The notes beneath the pieces are model-generated. The model saw nothing but the letters and a program-made list of their open reading frames with translations. It had not been told where the DNA came from and did no database searches. From assembly GCA_021737975.1 (NCBI GenBank), contig JAIPCZ010000007.1:35010-99009 (forward strand): DNA of 64,000 bases. Direction: 5' to 3'. The translations under genes were made by a program, and so were the position numbers. Source of the stretch: Polaromonas sp. (GTDB lineage Bacteria > Pseudomonadota > Gammaproteobacteria > Burkholderiales > Burkholderiaceae_C). Of the stretch, positions 29,729-40,298 are shown one piece after another (position 1 is the stretch's first letter; every line of letters begins with the position of its first letter).

Positions 29729-31039
29729 TTAAGCGGCTGATTGTAGGGTGGCGGCCCAGGTCGCCACGTCGGCCAGTGAATGCAATTGCTGCGCGGCACC
29801 GGCATCGCGCAGGGGTTTCACCGTCACCTGGTGGGCCATGATTTCTTCCTGGCCAAAAATCAGGGCAAAACGCGCGCCACTGGCATCGGCCCGTTTGAAT
29901 TGACTCTTCATGCTGCCCATGGCATCGCCCGTGCTGGTGTGCATCTGCACGCTGACGCCGGCGGCGCGCAAACTCTGCAGCGTTGCCAACACCAAGGGCA
30001 AGTCCTGGCGATCGGTCACGATGGCGTAGGCGTCCAGACGCGGACCCACATCGGGCAGGCCGGCCTCCCTGGCCAGTGCCAGAACCCGGTCGACACCCAG
30101 CGCCCAACCGACGGCGGGTGCGGGCTTGCCGCCCAGTTGCTCGAACAAATAATCGTAGCGCCCGCCCGCACAGACCGTGCCCTGCGAGCCCAGGCGATCG
30201 GTGGTGAACTCAAAAACCGTCAGGTTGTAATAATCCATGCCACGCACCAGGCGCGGGTTCACCGTGTAGGCCACCCCGTTGGCCTGCAAAATGCTTGTCA
30301 GTGTCTTGAAGTGCGCCAGCGATTCCACGCCCAAAAAATCTAGCAGCCGGGGCGCCGCCTCGACCAGGGGCTGCATGGCAGGGTTCTTGGTGTCCAGGAT
30401 GCGCAGCGGGTTGCTCTGCAAACGCCGCCTGGCATCCTCGTCGAGCAGTTCCGCGTGTTGCTCAAGATGCGCGATCAAGGCCTTGCGGTGCTCCAGCCGC
30501 TCATGCGCCTGACCCAGGCTGTTGAGCTCCAGACGCACATCGTCAAGACCGATCTCCTGCCACAGGGCATGGGCCATCAAAATAAGCTCTGCATCGACCT
30601 CGGGCCCGGCAAAACCCAGCGCCTCCGCGCCGATCTGGTCGAATTGCCGGTAGCGGCCCTTCTGCGGGCGCTCATGGCGAAACATCGGACCCACGTAATA
30701 CAGCCGTTTGCCACCGTCGTACAACAGGTTGTGCTCCAGCGCCGCGCGCACCACGCCCGCCGTGCATTCCGGGCGCAGGGTCAGCGGGTCGCCATTGAGC
30801 CGGTCCTCGAAACAATACATCTCCTTCTCGACAATGTCCGTCACCTCACCCAGGCCACGAACGAACAAGGGGGTGCGCTCGACGATCGGGGTGCGGATAT
30901 TGCGGTAGGCATAACGCGCCATCAGGGCGCGCACTTTGGCCTCAAGCCACTCGACGGCCGCCGACTCTGGCGGCAAGACATCGTTCATGCCTTTGACAGC
31001 AGTCAGTTTTTCTATTTTCTGTGTTGTGGGTTCGGTCAT
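29729..31039 (-). CDS. hisS: Histidyl-tRNA synthetase
   Basis: A class II aminoacyl-tRNA synthetase of 436 residues. It starts [20 protein letters not shown], then motif 2 [21 protein letters not shown], the histidine-specific [15 protein letters not shown], motif 3 [12 protein letters not shown], and a C-terminal anticodon-binding domain ([19 protein letters not shown]). It follows ispG by 11 nt and lies just before yfgM. Confidence 0.97.
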   Translation of the reverse strand: MTEPTTQKIEKLTAVKGMNDVLPPESAAVEWLEAKVRALMARYAYRNIRTPIVERTPLFVRGLGEVTDIVEKEMYCFEDRLNGDPLTLRPECTAGVVRAALEHNLLYDGGKRLYYVGPMFRHERPQKGRYRQFDQIGAEALGFAGPEVDAELILMAHALWQEIGLDDVRLELNSLGQAHERLEHRKALIAHLEQHAELLDEDARRRLQSNPLRILDTKNPAMQPLVEAAPRLLDFLGVESLAHFKTLTSILQANGVAYTVNPRLVRGMDYYNLTVFEFTTDRLGSQGTVCAGGRYDYLFEQLGGKPAPAVGWALGVDRVLALAREAGLPDVGPRLDAYAIVTDRQDLPLVLATLQSLRAAGVSVQMHTSTGDAMGSMKSQFKRADASGARFALIFGQEEIMAHQVTVKPLRDAGAAQQLHSLADVATWAATLQSAA

Positions 31040-31050
31040 GGCAAATCAAA

Positions 31051-32322
31051 TCAAGGCGTGGCGGCCAGGGACGCGCCGTAACGCTTTTCAACATAGTTCT
31101 CAACAATGGCCTGGAACTCCTGGGCGATTGACTCGCCCCGCAAGGTCATTCGTTTTTCGCCATCGATGAAGACCGGCGCGGCGGGCGCCTCGCCGGTGCC
31201 TGGCAGGCTGATGCCGATGTCGGCCTGCTTGCTTTCGCCGGGACCGTTCACGATGCAACCCATCACGGCCACCTTCATCTTTTCAACGCCGGGGTATTTG
31301 GTGCGCCAGACCGGCATCTGGGCGCGCAGAAAACTTTCAATTTGCTGCGTCAACTCCTGAAACGTGGTGCTGGTGGTGCGCCCGCATCCAGGGCACGCGG
31401 TGACGCTGGGCACAAAAGAGCGCAGTTCCAGGGACTGCAGGATCTCGGCGGCAATCACGACCTCCTGGGTGCGTGACTCGCCCGGCTGCGGGGTCAGGGA
31501 GACGCGTATGGTGTCGCCAATGCCCTCTTGCAACAAAATGGACAGGGCAGCGGCTGACGCGACGGCGCCTTTGGTTCCCATGCCGGCTTCTGTGAGACCG
31601 AGGTGCAGGGCGTAATTGCTGCGCTTGGCCAATTCCCGATACACAGAGACCAGGTCCTGCACGCCGCTGACCTTGCAGGACAAGATGATCTGGTCCGGGT
31701 TCATGCCCAGGTCGACCGCCTGTTGCGCCGATTCGAGCGCCGACGTGATCAGGGCTTCGTACATCACCGGCTTGGCGCCCCAGGGCGGGTTGCGACGGCT
31801 GTTTTGGTCCATCAGATCGGCAAGCAGTTCCTGGTCCAGGCTGCCCCAGTTGACCCCGATGCGAACCGCCTTGTTCCAGCGGATGGCCGCTTCGATCATC
31901 GCGCCGAACTGGCGGTCATGCTTGTCGCCCTTGCCCACGTTGCCCGGATTGATGCGGTACTTGGACAGAGCCTGGGCGCACGCCGGGTAATCGGTCAGCA
32001 GGCGGTGCCCGTTGTAATGGAAGTCACCGATCAGCGGCACGTCGATGCCCATCCGGTCAAGTTGTTCCCGGATGGGCGCGACGGCCTGGGCCGCCTCCGG
32101 GGTGTTGACCGTCAGCCGGACCATTTCAGAGCCCGCCAAGGCAAGTTCCTTGACCTGGATGGCCGTGCCAATCACGTCTACCGTGTCGGTGTTGGTCATG
32201 GACTGAATCCGAACCGGGGCATCGCCACCGACGGTCACACAGCGATCACCCCAGACAATCTTGGCCTGACGCGAGCGGCGCTGCGCCGCGCCAGCCATGG
32301 CGATGGGCAGGTTTTCTTGCAT
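31051..32322 (-). CDS. ispG: 4-hydroxy-3-methylbut-2-enyl diphosphate synthase (IspG/GcpE)
   Basis: The penultimate enzyme of the non-mevalonate isoprenoid pathway, a 4Fe-4S protein. The 423 residues include [20 protein letters not shown] in the TIM barrel and the iron-sulfur cysteines in [11 protein letters not shown] and [17 protein letters not shown]. Its ATG shares one base with the rodZ stop codon (TAATG), giving tight coupling. Confidence 0.96.
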   Translation of the reverse strand: MQENLPIAMAGAAQRRSRQAKIVWGDRCVTVGGDAPVRIQSMTNTDTVDVIGTAIQVKELALAGSEMVRLTVNTPEAAQAVAPIREQLDRMGIDVPLIGDFHYNGHRLLTDYPACAQALSKYRINPGNVGKGDKHDRQFGAMIEAAIRWNKAVRIGVNWGSLDQELLADLMDQNSRRNPPWGAKPVMYEALITSALESAQQAVDLGMNPDQIILSCKVSGVQDLVSVYRELAKRSNYALHLGLTEAGMGTKGAVASAAALSILLQEGIGDTIRVSLTPQPGESRTQEVVIAAEILQSLELRSFVPSVTACPGCGRTTSTTFQELTQQIESFLRAQMPVWRTKYPGVEKMKVAVMGCIVNGPGESKQADIGISLPGTGEAPAAPVFIDGEKRMTLRGESIAQEFQAIVENYVEKRYGASLAATP

Positions 32323-33173
32323 TACTTCACCTCAAATCGAGCCACATTGGCCTTGGTCATGGCGGTCACATCCAGACGCTGTCCGCGCACGCTGACCGCC
32401 ACGTCATCCGCGCGACCCAGGACCACCGACAAGGGCAGTGGACCCTGTGATCGCACCTGCTCACCGGCGCCCAGAATTTTCCGCAACTGCAATACCCCTT
32501 GGGCATCGGTGATCTCTACCCAGGACGCGCCATGGGATTCCAGCATCAGGATGGCCGCGTCCCCGCTCGACGCACCCACCGGGGCTGCCGGGCTCGTCTG
32601 GGCGACGGCGGAAGGGGCCTGGGAGCCGGGCAAATCGCTTGGCGGCGGTGCAGGTGCGGCGGCCGGCTCGGCTGCAGGCAGGGCTCGTGGCGCCTCGGTC
32701 GCGTTGACGAGTGGCACGCTGGCAGCCGCGGGGTCCGACTGTTCGCTCTCGGGCAACAAGACAAGCAGCAGGATCCCAAGCAGCAGCAAGATCACGGCCA
32801 GGCCCATCGGACTGGTCAGGCGACTTTTGAATTGCTGCCCGGAAACGGCCCCACCTGTTTTGAACGGAGTATTGAGACCGGAATCATCGGCCTTGAACCG
32901 CGGAATGCCGGTATGCGGCAACGCTGCCAGCACCGCTGTCGGGTCGGTCTTCAGCACCCGACAGACACTTGCCGCCAGGGCCCGCGTGAAGACCGAGTCG
33001 CCCAGGGCTTCATGGCGATCCGATTCAAGCGCCTCGAGTTTGCGCACGGGCACCTTGAGCATCACGGCCAACGCGGCGATGTGGAGCCCCTGGGCCTCAC
33101 GCGCCTTTCTTAATAGAACGCCGGCCGTGACGGGTTTGACAGCCGCATCATCGGCCTGCTGAACTGGATCCAT
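32322..33173 (-). CDS. rodZ: RodZ-like cytoskeletal/HTH membrane protein
   Basis: A 283-residue bitopic protein that connects MreB to the cell envelope in other bacteria. The N-terminal helix-turn-helix domain is [20 protein letters not shown] through [16 protein letters not shown]; a membrane helix follows near 145-165 ([19 protein letters not shown]), then a Pro/Ala-rich linker and a periplasmic DUF4115-type domain ([14 protein letters not shown]). It lies between pilW and ispG as in many proteobacteria. Confidence 0.92.
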   Translation of the reverse strand: MDPVQQADDAAVKPVTAGVLLRKAREAQGLHIAALAVMLKVPVRKLEALESDRHEALGDSVFTRALAASVCRVLKTDPTAVLAALPHTGIPRFKADDSGLNTPFKTGGAVSGQQFKSRLTSPMGLAVILLLLGILLLVLLPESEQSDPAAASVPLVNATEAPRALPAAEPAAAPAPPPSDLPGSQAPSAVAQTSPAAPVGASSGDAAILMLESHGASWVEITDAQGVLQLRKILGAGEQVRSQGPLPLSVVLGRADDVAVSVRGQRLDVTAMTKANVARFEVK

Positions 33174-33183
33174 GGGTCAATTC

Positions 33184-34017
33184 TCACTCATCGAATGCGC
33201 CGCGCCGGTAGGCGGAAGCTTCTTTGGACTGCGGGAAGCGTCGTTCCAACTGGGTGGCCAACTGCAGCAAGGCAACCCGGTCGGCCATTTTGTTTTCAAC
33301 CTTGATGCCCAGCCAAAGCGACTCTGCATTGGCCCAGTCACTGTTGTTCAGCCGGCGGATATAAAACTGCGCCCTCGCAAACTCGGCGTTTTGAAACAGC
33401 AGGTTCGCCAGGTTATAGCCCGTGACGGGGTTCGCGGCATCAAACTCATAAGCTTTGAGCAGGCTCTGCTCCGCCTCACGACGCTGCCCCGCCCTGATCT
33501 GGCACAGGCCCTGCGCCATGTGGGTTTTTGCGCGCTCGCCGTAGCCAGGGTTGGCCAAAGCCATCGAAAAATCGGCCAAGGCTTCGGGGTAGCGTGCCTG
33601 CTGGCATTTCAACCAGCCCAGGTTGTGCAGAATGTTGGGATCGCGCGGTCGCACGGCGAGCGCCTTCATGAAGCTTTCCTGCGCCAGCGACAACTCGTTG
33701 AGGCGCATGTAAATCAGGCCGCGCAGGCTGTAGGCATCGGCGAACTCCGGGTCGGCCGCGAGCGCGAGTTTGACCTCATCGAGCGCGATGTTGGTTTTGC
33801 CCTGCTCCAGGTAGCCCACGGCCAGTTCCACCCTGATGCGCGCCCTTTTGCGGCCGCTGGTTTCATCTGAGTCAGTCACCAGGTCAGCGCGACTGGCACT
33901 GCCCTGGGCAGAATCCGGAACATTGGCGCAGCCCGCTAAAAAGCCCGCGCAGAGCAGCGCCATGAGCGGCCACAGCAACCGCAGGCCCGGCTTGGAGAGT
34001 GACCCAAAAGCACTCAT
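33184..34017 (-). CDS. pilW: Type IV pilus biogenesis/stability lipoprotein PilW (PilF)
   Basis: A 277-residue TPR lipoprotein needed in other species for secretin multimerisation of type IV pili. The lipobox is in [13 protein letters not shown] near residue 29. TPR-like repeats include [40 protein letters not shown] and [23 protein letters not shown] overlaps the rlmN stop by 4 nt. No other pilus genes are in this window, so pilus function is inferred from family and synteny. Confidence 0.93.
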   Translation of the reverse strand: MSAFGSLSKPGLRLLWPLMALLCAGFLAGCANVPDSAQGSASRADLVTDSDETSGRKRARIRVELAVGYLEQGKTNIALDEVKLALAADPEFADAYSLRGLIYMRLNELSLAQESFMKALAVRPRDPNILHNLGWLKCQQARYPEALADFSMALANPGYGERAKTHMAQGLCQIRAGQRREAEQSLLKAYEFDAANPVTGYNLANLLFQNAEFARAQFYIRRLNNSDWANAESLWLGIKVENKMADRVALLQLATQLERRFPQSKEASAYRRGAFDE

Positions 34018-35171
34018 GCGCCGGCTCCCTCGGTCTGCGGTTCTGATGCCTGGCCAGTTGACAAGTGCATGTTTCTGTTGCGCTCCATGCGCACCATCAC
34101 CCGGGTTCGGTCCTTGACATCACCCGCCAGTTGTCCACAGGCGGCATCAATGTCGTCACCTCGGGTCTTGCGAATGGTGGTGGTGATTCCTGCCTCACTC
34201 AAGATTTTGGCGAATGCCTGCACGCGTTCCGGTTTGGAGCGCAGCAGGCCAGAGGCCGGGAACGGGTTGAACGGGATCAGATTGAGCTTGCACCAGGCGC
34301 CCGGGTGGGCCTGGATACGCGCCACCAATTGCCGGGCACAGGCGTCAGAATCATTGACGCCATCGAGCATGCAGTATTCGAAGGTGATGAAATCACGCGG
34401 CGCATGCGCCAGATAGCGGTGGCAGGCGGCAACAAGCTGGGCCAAAGGGTACTTCAGGTTGAGCGGCACCAGGGTGTCGCGCAGCGCATCGTTGGGCGCA
34501 TGCAAAGACACCGCGAGCGCCACCGGACAGTCTTGCGCCAGGCGGTCGATCATGGGCACGATGCCCGATGTGGACACGGTCACCCTGCGCCGTGACAAGC
34601 CATAGGCGTGGTCATCGAGCATCACGCGCAGCGCCGGGATCAGGGCGTTGTAGTTTTGCAGCGGTTCGCCCATGCCCATCATCACCACATTGGAGATGAT
34701 GCGTTCGTCACGCTTGAGGTGCCGGCGCAAGAAATGCTCGGCAAACCACAGCTGCGCCACAATTTCAGCTGAGGTGAGGTTGCGGCTGAACCCCTGGTGG
34801 CCGGTGGAACAAAACCGGCACCCGACAGCACAACCCGCCTGGGAAGACACACACAGCGTGCCGCGGTCGGTTTCGGGAATAAAAACGGCCTCGACCGCGT
34901 TGCCACCACCAACATCAAAGAGCCACTTGATGGTGCCGTCGGCCGACATGTGCTGCGACACCACAGGCATCGCCTCGATGTGCGCGACAGACTTGAGTTT
35001 TTCACGCAGCGACTTGGCCAGATCACTCATGTCATCAAACTGACTGGCCCCTTTTTGATGAATCCAGCGAAACAGTTGGACGGCGCGAAAACGCTTTTCC
35101 CCCAACCGCTCACAAAAGGCGGCCAAGCCCTCAAGATCGAAATCAAGCAGATTAGCCGTCATGCCAGTCAT
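34014..35171 (-). CDS. rlmN: Dual-specificity 23S rRNA/tRNA adenine-C2 methyltransferase RlmN
   Basis: A radical SAM enzyme that methylates C2 of A2503 in 23S rRNA and A37 in some tRNAs. The 385 residues show the cluster motif [14 protein letters not shown] near 115, the Gly-rich [14 protein letters not shown], and the conserved late cysteine in [12 protein letters not shown] that carries the methyl intermediate. The ATG shares one base with the ndk stop (TAATG); an ATG 9 nt later is an alternative. Confidence 0.97.
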   Translation of the reverse strand: MTGMTANLLDFDLEGLAAFCERLGEKRFRAVQLFRWIHQKGASQFDDMSDLAKSLREKLKSVAHIEAMPVVSQHMSADGTIKWLFDVGGGNAVEAVFIPETDRGTLCVSSQAGCAVGCRFCSTGHQGFSRNLTSAEIVAQLWFAEHFLRRHLKRDERIISNVVMMGMGEPLQNYNALIPALRVMLDDHAYGLSRRRVTVSTSGIVPMIDRLAQDCPVALAVSLHAPNDALRDTLVPLNLKYPLAQLVAACHRYLAHAPRDFITFEYCMLDGVNDSDACARQLVARIQAHPGAWCKLNLIPFNPFPASGLLRSKPERVQAFAKILSEAGITTTIRKTRGDDIDAACGQLAGDVKDRTRVMVRMERNRNMHLSTGQASEPQTEGAGA

Positions 35172-35596
35172 TAACGGGAGTAAACGTTCATGCCGGCAAA
35201 GAAAAAAGCAATTTCCACCGCGGCCGTTTCAGCAGCATCGGAGCCGTGCACCGCGTTGGCATCGATGCTGTCGGCGAAATCAGCGCGAATGGTGCCGGCA
35301 GCCGCCTTTTTCGGATCGGTCGCGCCCATCAGGTCGCGGTGCTTCAACACCGCATTTTCGCCTTCCAGCGCCTGGATCATGACCGGACCGGACACCATGA
35401 AATCCACCAGATCCTTGAAGAACGGGCGGGCTTTGTGCACGGCGTAAAAAGCCTCTGCCTCGCCACGCGACAAATGGGCCATCCTGGCAGCCACGATTTT
35501 CAGACCCGCTGCTTCGAAACGGGCGTAAATTTGTCCGATCACGTTCTTGGCAACGGCGTCGGGTTTGATGATGGAGAGCGTGCGTTCAATAGTCAT
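35171..35596 (-). CDS. ndk: Nucleoside-diphosphate kinase
   Basis: Balances nucleoside triphosphate pools. The 141-residue length fits exactly. It starts [20 protein letters not shown], and the phosphohistidine motif is [20 protein letters not shown]. It is the first gene of the long minus-strand run through rlmN, pilW, rodZ and ispG. The AT-rich upstream stretch and the AGGAAAAACC ribosome site suggest that a promoter for the run lies here. Confidence 0.97.
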   Translation of the reverse strand: MTIERTLSIIKPDAVAKNVIGQIYARFEAAGLKIVAARMAHLSRGEAEAFYAVHKARPFFKDLVDFMVSGPVMIQALEGENAVLKHRDLMGATDPKKAAAGTIRADFADSIDANAVHGSDAAETAAVEIAFFFAGMNVYSR

Positions 35597-35697
35597 GGTT
35601 TTTCCTGATAAATATAATTCTCGACCCTTTGGTCAAAGCCTTGGATGTTAACCTGAACCTTGTCCCCTTGACCCGTTCAGGGTGTCAATCTGCCAGT

Positions 35698-36858
35698 TCA
35701 GCGGCCCTTGCCGACGCGCCGTCCGCCCGAGGAACCCGAACCCGCGCCGCGTTTGCTGCCCTGCTCCTGTCTTTGCCGGGTGTAACTGTCGGCGCCAATA
35801 TAGCCAAAATTCGTCTTGAGCGGGTCGGGCTGCGCATTGCTTGCGGCGTTGCCACTGCCGGCATTGGGCTTGTTGCCCCGTCCGCTCTGGGCTCTGCCCG
35901 GCGGGCGACGCCCGCGCAGGGGCGGACGCGGTGAAGACTCGCGCGCCACAGCCTCACCGGCCGCTGGCACTGGCCCGTCCGAGGCGGCTGTGGCTGCAGA
36001 ATTTCTGGCCTTTTGTGTGAGTGAGTTGATGTCGCCAGCGTCAAGTTCCATCCACGCGCCCCGCTTGAGCCCGCGCGGCAGCACCATGGCCCCGTATCGA
36101 ATCCGTATCAGCCGGCTCACCGCGTGGCCAACCGCCTCGAACATCCGGCGCACTTCACGGTTGCGGCCTTCAGAGATGGTGACACGGTACCAGCAGTTCG
36201 CACCCTCGCCGCCACCCTCTTCGATCGAACCAAAGTTGGCGAGCCCGTCGTCGAGCTTGACGCCCTCGAGCAGGCGCTTCTTCTCCTCCTGGTTGAGCGC
36301 GCCCAACACCCGCACCGCGTATTCGCGCTCGAGGCCAAAACGCGGGTGCATCAGGTTGTTGGCCAATTCGCCTGAACTGGTGAAAAGCAGCAAACCCTCG
36401 GTGTTGAGGTCGAGGCGACCGACAGACTGCCATTTGCCCTGAAACAGCTTGGGCAGTTTGCGAAAAACAGTGGGCCGATTTTGCGGATCATCGTTGGACA
36501 CGACTTCACCCGCGGGCTTGTGGTAGGCGATGACACGCGCCGGCGGTGGCTCGATCCTGAATCGGATCGGTTTGCCGTTGACCTTGACATGGTCACCAAA
36601 TTGAACCCGCTGGCCAATGTGCGCGGGCTCGTTGTTCACGGTGATGCGGCCTTCCAGAATCAGCTGCTCCATCTCCAGCCTGGACCCCATGCCGGCCTGG
36701 GCCAAAACCTTGTGCAGCTTCGGCGACTCGGGTTGCGGCGGCAGCACCCGCTTGAGGGGCGCCGAGCCCTGCGCTTCCTCGGCATCAAATTCACCCGAGA
36801 CCACGTCCTCGAACCGGATGGCCAGGGACTGCGGGGCGCCTGGCTCTTCATGCTTCAT
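35698..36858 (-). CDS. rluB: 23S rRNA pseudouridine synthase RluB
   Basis: A TruA/RsuA-group pseudouridine synthase that modifies position 2605 in E. coli. From the ATG at 36858, overlapping scpB by 4 nt, it has 386 residues. An S4 RNA-binding domain ([20 protein letters not shown]) is followed by the catalytic domain with Asp in [17 protein letters not shown] and [15 protein letters not shown]. The last 110 residues are a disordered Arg/Gly/Pro-rich tail, long for the family and probably RNA-binding. Confidence 0.93.
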   Translation of the reverse strand: MKHEEPGAPQSLAIRFEDVVSGEFDAEEAQGSAPLKRVLPPQPESPKLHKVLAQAGMGSRLEMEQLILEGRITVNNEPAHIGQRVQFGDHVKVNGKPIRFRIEPPPARVIAYHKPAGEVVSNDDPQNRPTVFRKLPKLFQGKWQSVGRLDLNTEGLLLFTSSGELANNLMHPRFGLEREYAVRVLGALNQEEKKRLLEGVKLDDGLANFGSIEEGGGEGANCWYRVTISEGRNREVRRMFEAVGHAVSRLIRIRYGAMVLPRGLKRGAWMELDAGDINSLTQKARNSAATAASDGPVPAAGEAVARESSPRPPLRGRRPPGRAQSGRGNKPNAGSGNAASNAQPDPLKTNFGYIGADSYTRQRQEQGSKRGAGSGSSGGRRVGKGR

Positions 36859-37517
36859 CTTGATTCCTTTGATTCCAAATTCGACAAGCCGTCCACGGCC
36901 AACGCGGCATTGGCATCTTCCGACCAATTCAACTCCGGCGTATCGGCCGCGGCATCGTTAGCCTGACTGGTGTCCATTACGCGACCCAGGCTGTCGAAGG
37001 CCGAGCCACTTGCGTCGAGCACCGGCAATTGGTCCAGTGAAGACAAGCCCAAGTCATCCAGAAACTGGCGCGTGGTGGCAAAAAGCGCGGGCCGACCCAC
37101 CGTGTCACGGTGGCCGATTACTTCAATCCAGCCCCGGTCTTCCAGTTGTTTGATCGTCAGCGAATTGACGGTCACGCCGCGAATGTCCTCAATATCGCCC
37201 CGTGTGACGGGCTGGCGATAGGCAATGATGGCCAGCGTCTCGAGCGTCGCACGGGCGTATCGGGGCGGCTTTTCCGGATACAGGCGATCCAGGTAAGTCC
37301 GCATTTCTGCGCAGCTCTGAAAACGCCAGCCGCTGGCCAGGGACACCAGTTCCACACCGCGCTGCGACCAGTCCTGCTGCAATTCGCTCAACAGCAGGCG
37401 AATGCCGGCGAGACTGTGCACTTCTCCCAACAGAAGCTGCATGTCGCGCAGGGGCATGGGTTGTTGGGCACAAACCAAAGCGGCTTCAAGAATGCACTTG
37501 GCATCCAGCGTTTTCAT
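36855..37517 (-). CDS. scpB: Segregation and condensation protein ScpB
   Basis: Winged-helix kleisin-associated subunit of the SMC condensin complex, 220 residues. Landmarks are the N-terminal [39 protein letters not shown] (written in the protein as [11 protein letters not shown]) and [20 protein letters not shown]. The partner scpA is not in this window. Its start lies only 13 nt past a strong minus-strand hairpin terminator that ends the rluD transcript. Confidence 0.93.
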   Translation of the reverse strand: MKTLDAKCILEAALVCAQQPMPLRDMQLLLGEVHSLAGIRLLLSELQQDWSQRGVELVSLASGWRFQSCAEMRTYLDRLYPEKPPRYARATLETLAIIAYRQPVTRGDIEDIRGVTVNSLTIKQLEDRGWIEVIGHRDTVGRPALFATTRQFLDDLGLSSLDQLPVLDASGSAFDSLGRVMDTSQANDAAADTPELNWSEDANAALAVDGLSNLESKESR

Positions 37518-37530
37518 GGTGTCGTCGTGT

Positions 37531-37555
37531 AGAAAACAAGATGCCCGGGGGCATC
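37531..37555 (-). terminator. Rho-independent terminator after rluD
   Basis: Read on the minus strand, GATGCCC and GGGCATC form a perfect 7-bp stem with a 2-nt loop, followed by TTGTTTT. It lies about 80 nt after the rluD stop and just before the scpB ATG, so it separates the two transcripts or attenuates scpB. Confidence 0.75.
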
Positions 37556-37636
37556 AAGACAAAGAATGGAAGGAGCGTAACTGTCCGAGCGTTTATCGGT
37601 GACGCGTGCGCCGCTCAAAGAAACTGGAGCAGGCGT

Positions 37637-38590
37637 TCATATATCCTTTTGATTGTACTTGAGACCCAGACGGGTCAGCACGTCCGAAAAATCAGGCGGC
37701 GGCGGGGCCAGAAACGACAGCGGCTGGCCGGTGACGGGGTGCGCAAAAGCGAGCTTGTAGGCATGCAGGGCTTGCCGGGGCATGCCAAGCCCCATGGCGC
37801 CACCGTACAGCGCGTCACCGAGCAAGGGGTGCTTCAGCTGCGCCATGTGCACCCTGATCTGATGGGTCCGGCCGGTGTGCAGGGTGCAGTGCACAAGACA
37901 GGCCTGCGCCGAATTGGCCAGGAGCGCAAAGTCGGTCCGGGCCGCCTTGCCCGGATGGAGGCTCACATCGACCGCGGCCATGCGCAGCCGGTTGACCGGA
38001 TCACGACCTATCGCGGCATCGACCATACGCTTGACCGCGCCAGACCAGGCCCCCTGTCCGATGGCCAGGTACTGGCGTTTCACGTCCCGCGCGGCAATGG
38101 CGCGCACCAGCGCATCCATCACGGCCCGGCTGCGCGCCACAACCATCAGCCCGCTGGTGTCCTTGTCGAGGCGGTGGACGATGCCGGCGCGCGGCAGGTC
38201 GAAGGCCTGGGAGTCGTAGCCCAGCAGGCCATTCATCAAGGTGCCGGACCAATTGCCTGGCGCAGGATGGACCACCAGCCCCGCGGGCTTGTTGATCACA
38301 AGCAAATGCGCATCCACAAAAACCATCTCGAGCGCCATGCTTTCTGCCTTGAAGGCCTGGCTTTGCGGGGTGGGACGCAGCTCGATCACGCCCGCATCCG
38401 AGACCTTGACCTTGTGCGAGGGCTTGACAATTGCCCGGCCGTTGATCAGGACACTGCCGGCTTCGATGAGTTGCTGCAAATAGTTACGTGAAAACTCCGG
38501 CACCAACTCAACCAGGGCGCGATCCAATCGCATACCATGCTGGGCGGGCGCAAAAACCAGGGGCCGCTGCTCCACTTGCGGCTCCAGCAT
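37637..38590 (-). CDS. rluD: 23S rRNA pseudouridine synthase RluD
   Basis: Makes pseudouridines 1911, 1915 and 1917 in helix 69 of 23S rRNA in E. coli. From the ATG at 38590 it has 317 residues. The S4 domain runs MRLDRALVELVPEFSRNYLQ; the catalytic Asp is in IVHRLDKDTSGLMVVARS and later motifs are HTGRTHQIRVHM and GDALYGG. The track uses a TTG at 38653 that would place the likely bamD -10 box inside the gene, so I prefer the ATG. It is divergent from bamD. Confidence 0.92.
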   Translation of the reverse strand: MLEPQVEQRPLVFAPAQHGMRLDRALVELVPEFSRNYLQQLIEAGSVLINGRAIVKPSHKVKVSDAGVIELRPTPQSQAFKAESMALEMVFVDAHLLVINKPAGLVVHPAPGNWSGTLMNGLLGYDSQAFDLPRAGIVHRLDKDTSGLMVVARSRAVMDALVRAIAARDVKRQYLAIGQGAWSGAVKRMVDAAIGRDPVNRLRMAAVDVSLHPGKAARTDFALLANSAQACLVHCTLHTGRTHQIRVHMAQLKHPLLGDALYGGAMGLGMPRQALHAYKLAFAHPVTGQPLSFLAPPPPDFSDVLTRLGLKYNQKDI

Positions 38591-38629
38591 AGAAGCGCCA
38601 TCGAGTTCATCCAGGGACGGTGCGCCCGA

Positions 38630-38635
38630 TATAAT
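38630..38635 (+). promoter_or_regulatory. Probable -10 box of the bamD promoter
   Basis: A perfect TATAAT lies 32 nt before the bamD ATG. The best -35 candidate is a weak TTCATC 18 bp upstream. It falls in the rluD-bamD divergent gap if rluD starts at 38590. Confidence 0.5.
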
Positions 38636-38667
38636 CAAGTCTGTTTTTTTCAAGAAAGTCTTTCGCT

Positions 38668-39474
38668 ATGCCTCATGCCAAATTATCTGCCGTCTGCGCC
38701 TGGATGTTGGCGGCTGGCCTTGTCTTTCTGAGCGCATGCTCCACCGCCGTCAAGGACCCCACCGCAGAATGGAGTCCCAACAAGATTTATGCCGAGGCCA
38801 AGGACGAGCTCAGCAGCGGGTCCTATGAAAAAGCCATCGAGCTACTTGAAAAACTTGAAGGTCGTGCCGCCGGAACGCCGTTGGCGCAGCAGGCGCAGCT
38901 TGACAAAGCCTACGCCCACTACAAGGCGGGTGAGCCTGTGCTGGCGATCGCCACGCTCGAGCGCTTCATCAAGTTGCATCCCGCCAGTCCGGCGCTCGAC
39001 TACGCCCTGTACCTCAAGGGCATTGTGAATTTTAATGATGACCTCGGCCTGTTTTCTGCCTTGACGCGCCAGGACCTGGCCGAACGCGACCAGAAGGCCG
39101 CCAAGGACTCCTTTGAATCCTTCAAGGAGCTGGTGAACCGCTTTCCCGACTCGCGCTACGCGCCCGAGGCCAGCCAGCGCATGAATTACATCGTGAACTC
39201 GCTGGCGCAGTCGGAGGTGCACGTGGCGCGCTACTATTTTGAGCGGCGCGCCTATCTGGCTGCGATCAATCGTGCCCAGACGGCCATTACCGACTACCAG
39301 GGGGTTCCGGCCCTCGAAGAAGCCCTGTTCATCATGGTCAAGTCCTATGACGCGCTCGGCATGACGGCGCTGCGCGACGACACCCAGCGCGTGCTTGAAA
39401 AGAACTACCCGAAAACACCTTATCTGGTGCAGGGCTTCAAGTCCAAAAATGATCCGTGGTGGAAGATCTGGTAA
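38668..39474 (+). CDS. bamD: Outer-membrane protein assembly factor BamD
   Basis: Essential TPR lipoprotein of the BAM complex, 268 residues. The lipobox is in LVFLSACSTAVKD near residue 24. TPR helices follow: NKIYAEAKDELSSGSYEKAI, LDKAYAHYKAGEPVLAIATL and the family motif PDSRYAPEASQRMNYI. The PP2C gene begins 4 nt after the stop, indicating one transcript. Confidence 0.95.
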   Translation: MPHAKLSAVCAWMLAAGLVFLSACSTAVKDPTAEWSPNKIYAEAKDELSSGSYEKAIELLEKLEGRAAGTPLAQQAQLDKAYAHYKAGEPVLAIATLERFIKLHPASPALDYALYLKGIVNFNDDLGLFSALTRQDLAERDQKAAKDSFESFKELVNRFPDSRYAPEASQRMNYIVNSLAQSEVHVARYYFERRAYLAAINRAQTAITDYQGVPALEEALFIMVKSYDALGMTALRDDTQRVLEKNYPKTPYLVQGFKSKNDPWWKIW

Positions 39475-39478
39475 CCCC

Positions 39479-40243
39479 ATGAAAACAAAAGCCTACCGAC
39501 TCTCGGCCTCAACCGGGATTCACAAGGGAGATCGCGACTACCAGCAAGATCAGGTCATGGTGATCAGCCACCCGCGCGCCAAGGGATGCCTGCTGGCCGT
39601 GCTGGCTGATGGCATGGGCGGCCGCAGTGGTGGCCGCAAGGCATCGGACCAGGTCATGATGACCGCGCGCCAGCTCTTTGAGCGCTTCGATCCGGCCACG
39701 GACGATCCCGAGGCCATCCTGAAGCAACTGCTGAGCGAGGCGCATACGGTGATCAAGCTGATCGCCATCTCCGCGGAACAGGAGCCGCACAGCACCCTCG
39801 TTGCATTTTTGCTGAACCCTGACGGGGACTGCCACTGGATTCACGCGGGAGATTCCCGCATTTACCATTTCCAGGGCAAACAACTGGTCAAGCGCACGAT
39901 GGATCACTCGTACGTTCAGCTCCTGGTCAATCGCGGAGAACTCACACCAGAGCAGGCCCAAAACCATCCAAAATCAAATATTCTGGTCGGCTGCCTGGGG
40001 TCTGAAAACGATCCCCCTGTCAGCCTGCATCACATCCAGAAGATGCGCGCAGGCGACGTCCTGATGGCCTGCAGCGATGGCATCTGGCATTACTTCACCG
40101 AAGACGAGCTCGGTAGCGTGGTGGAAGCGCTGGCACCCCGGGAAGCCTCAGAGTTTCTGATCGAAAAGGCCCGGTCCCGAGCGCATGGCTCAGGCGACAA
40201 TCTCTCCCTGGTGATCGTGAAATTCGAACCCATGCCCAGCTGA
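39479..40243 (+). CDS. PP2C-family serine/threonine protein phosphatase
   Basis: A soluble PPM/PP2C phosphatase of 254 residues; the ATG at 39479 replaces the longer track start. Metal-binding motifs are GIHKGDRDYQQDQ near residue 17, LADGMGGRSGG near 43, CSDGIWHYF near 198 and SGDNLSLVIVKF at the end. It would remove phosphate from Ser/Thr residues of a target that is not evident, since no Hanks-type kinase or FHA protein lies nearby. It is co-transcribed with bamD, which is unusual enough to note. Confidence 0.88.
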   Translation: MKTKAYRLSASTGIHKGDRDYQQDQVMVISHPRAKGCLLAVLADGMGGRSGGRKASDQVMMTARQLFERFDPATDDPEAILKQLLSEAHTVIKLIAISAEQEPHSTLVAFLLNPDGDCHWIHAGDSRIYHFQGKQLVKRTMDHSYVQLLVNRGELTPEQAQNHPKSNILVGCLGSENDPPVSLHHIQKMRAGDVLMACSDGIWHYFTEDELGSVVEALAPREASEFLIEKARSRAHGSGDNLSLVIVKFEPMPS

Positions 40244-40298
40244 CCCGCCAGCATTCCATGTGCAGCCGGCTCCAGGCGCGCCGGACTCGCGTCTGGAT

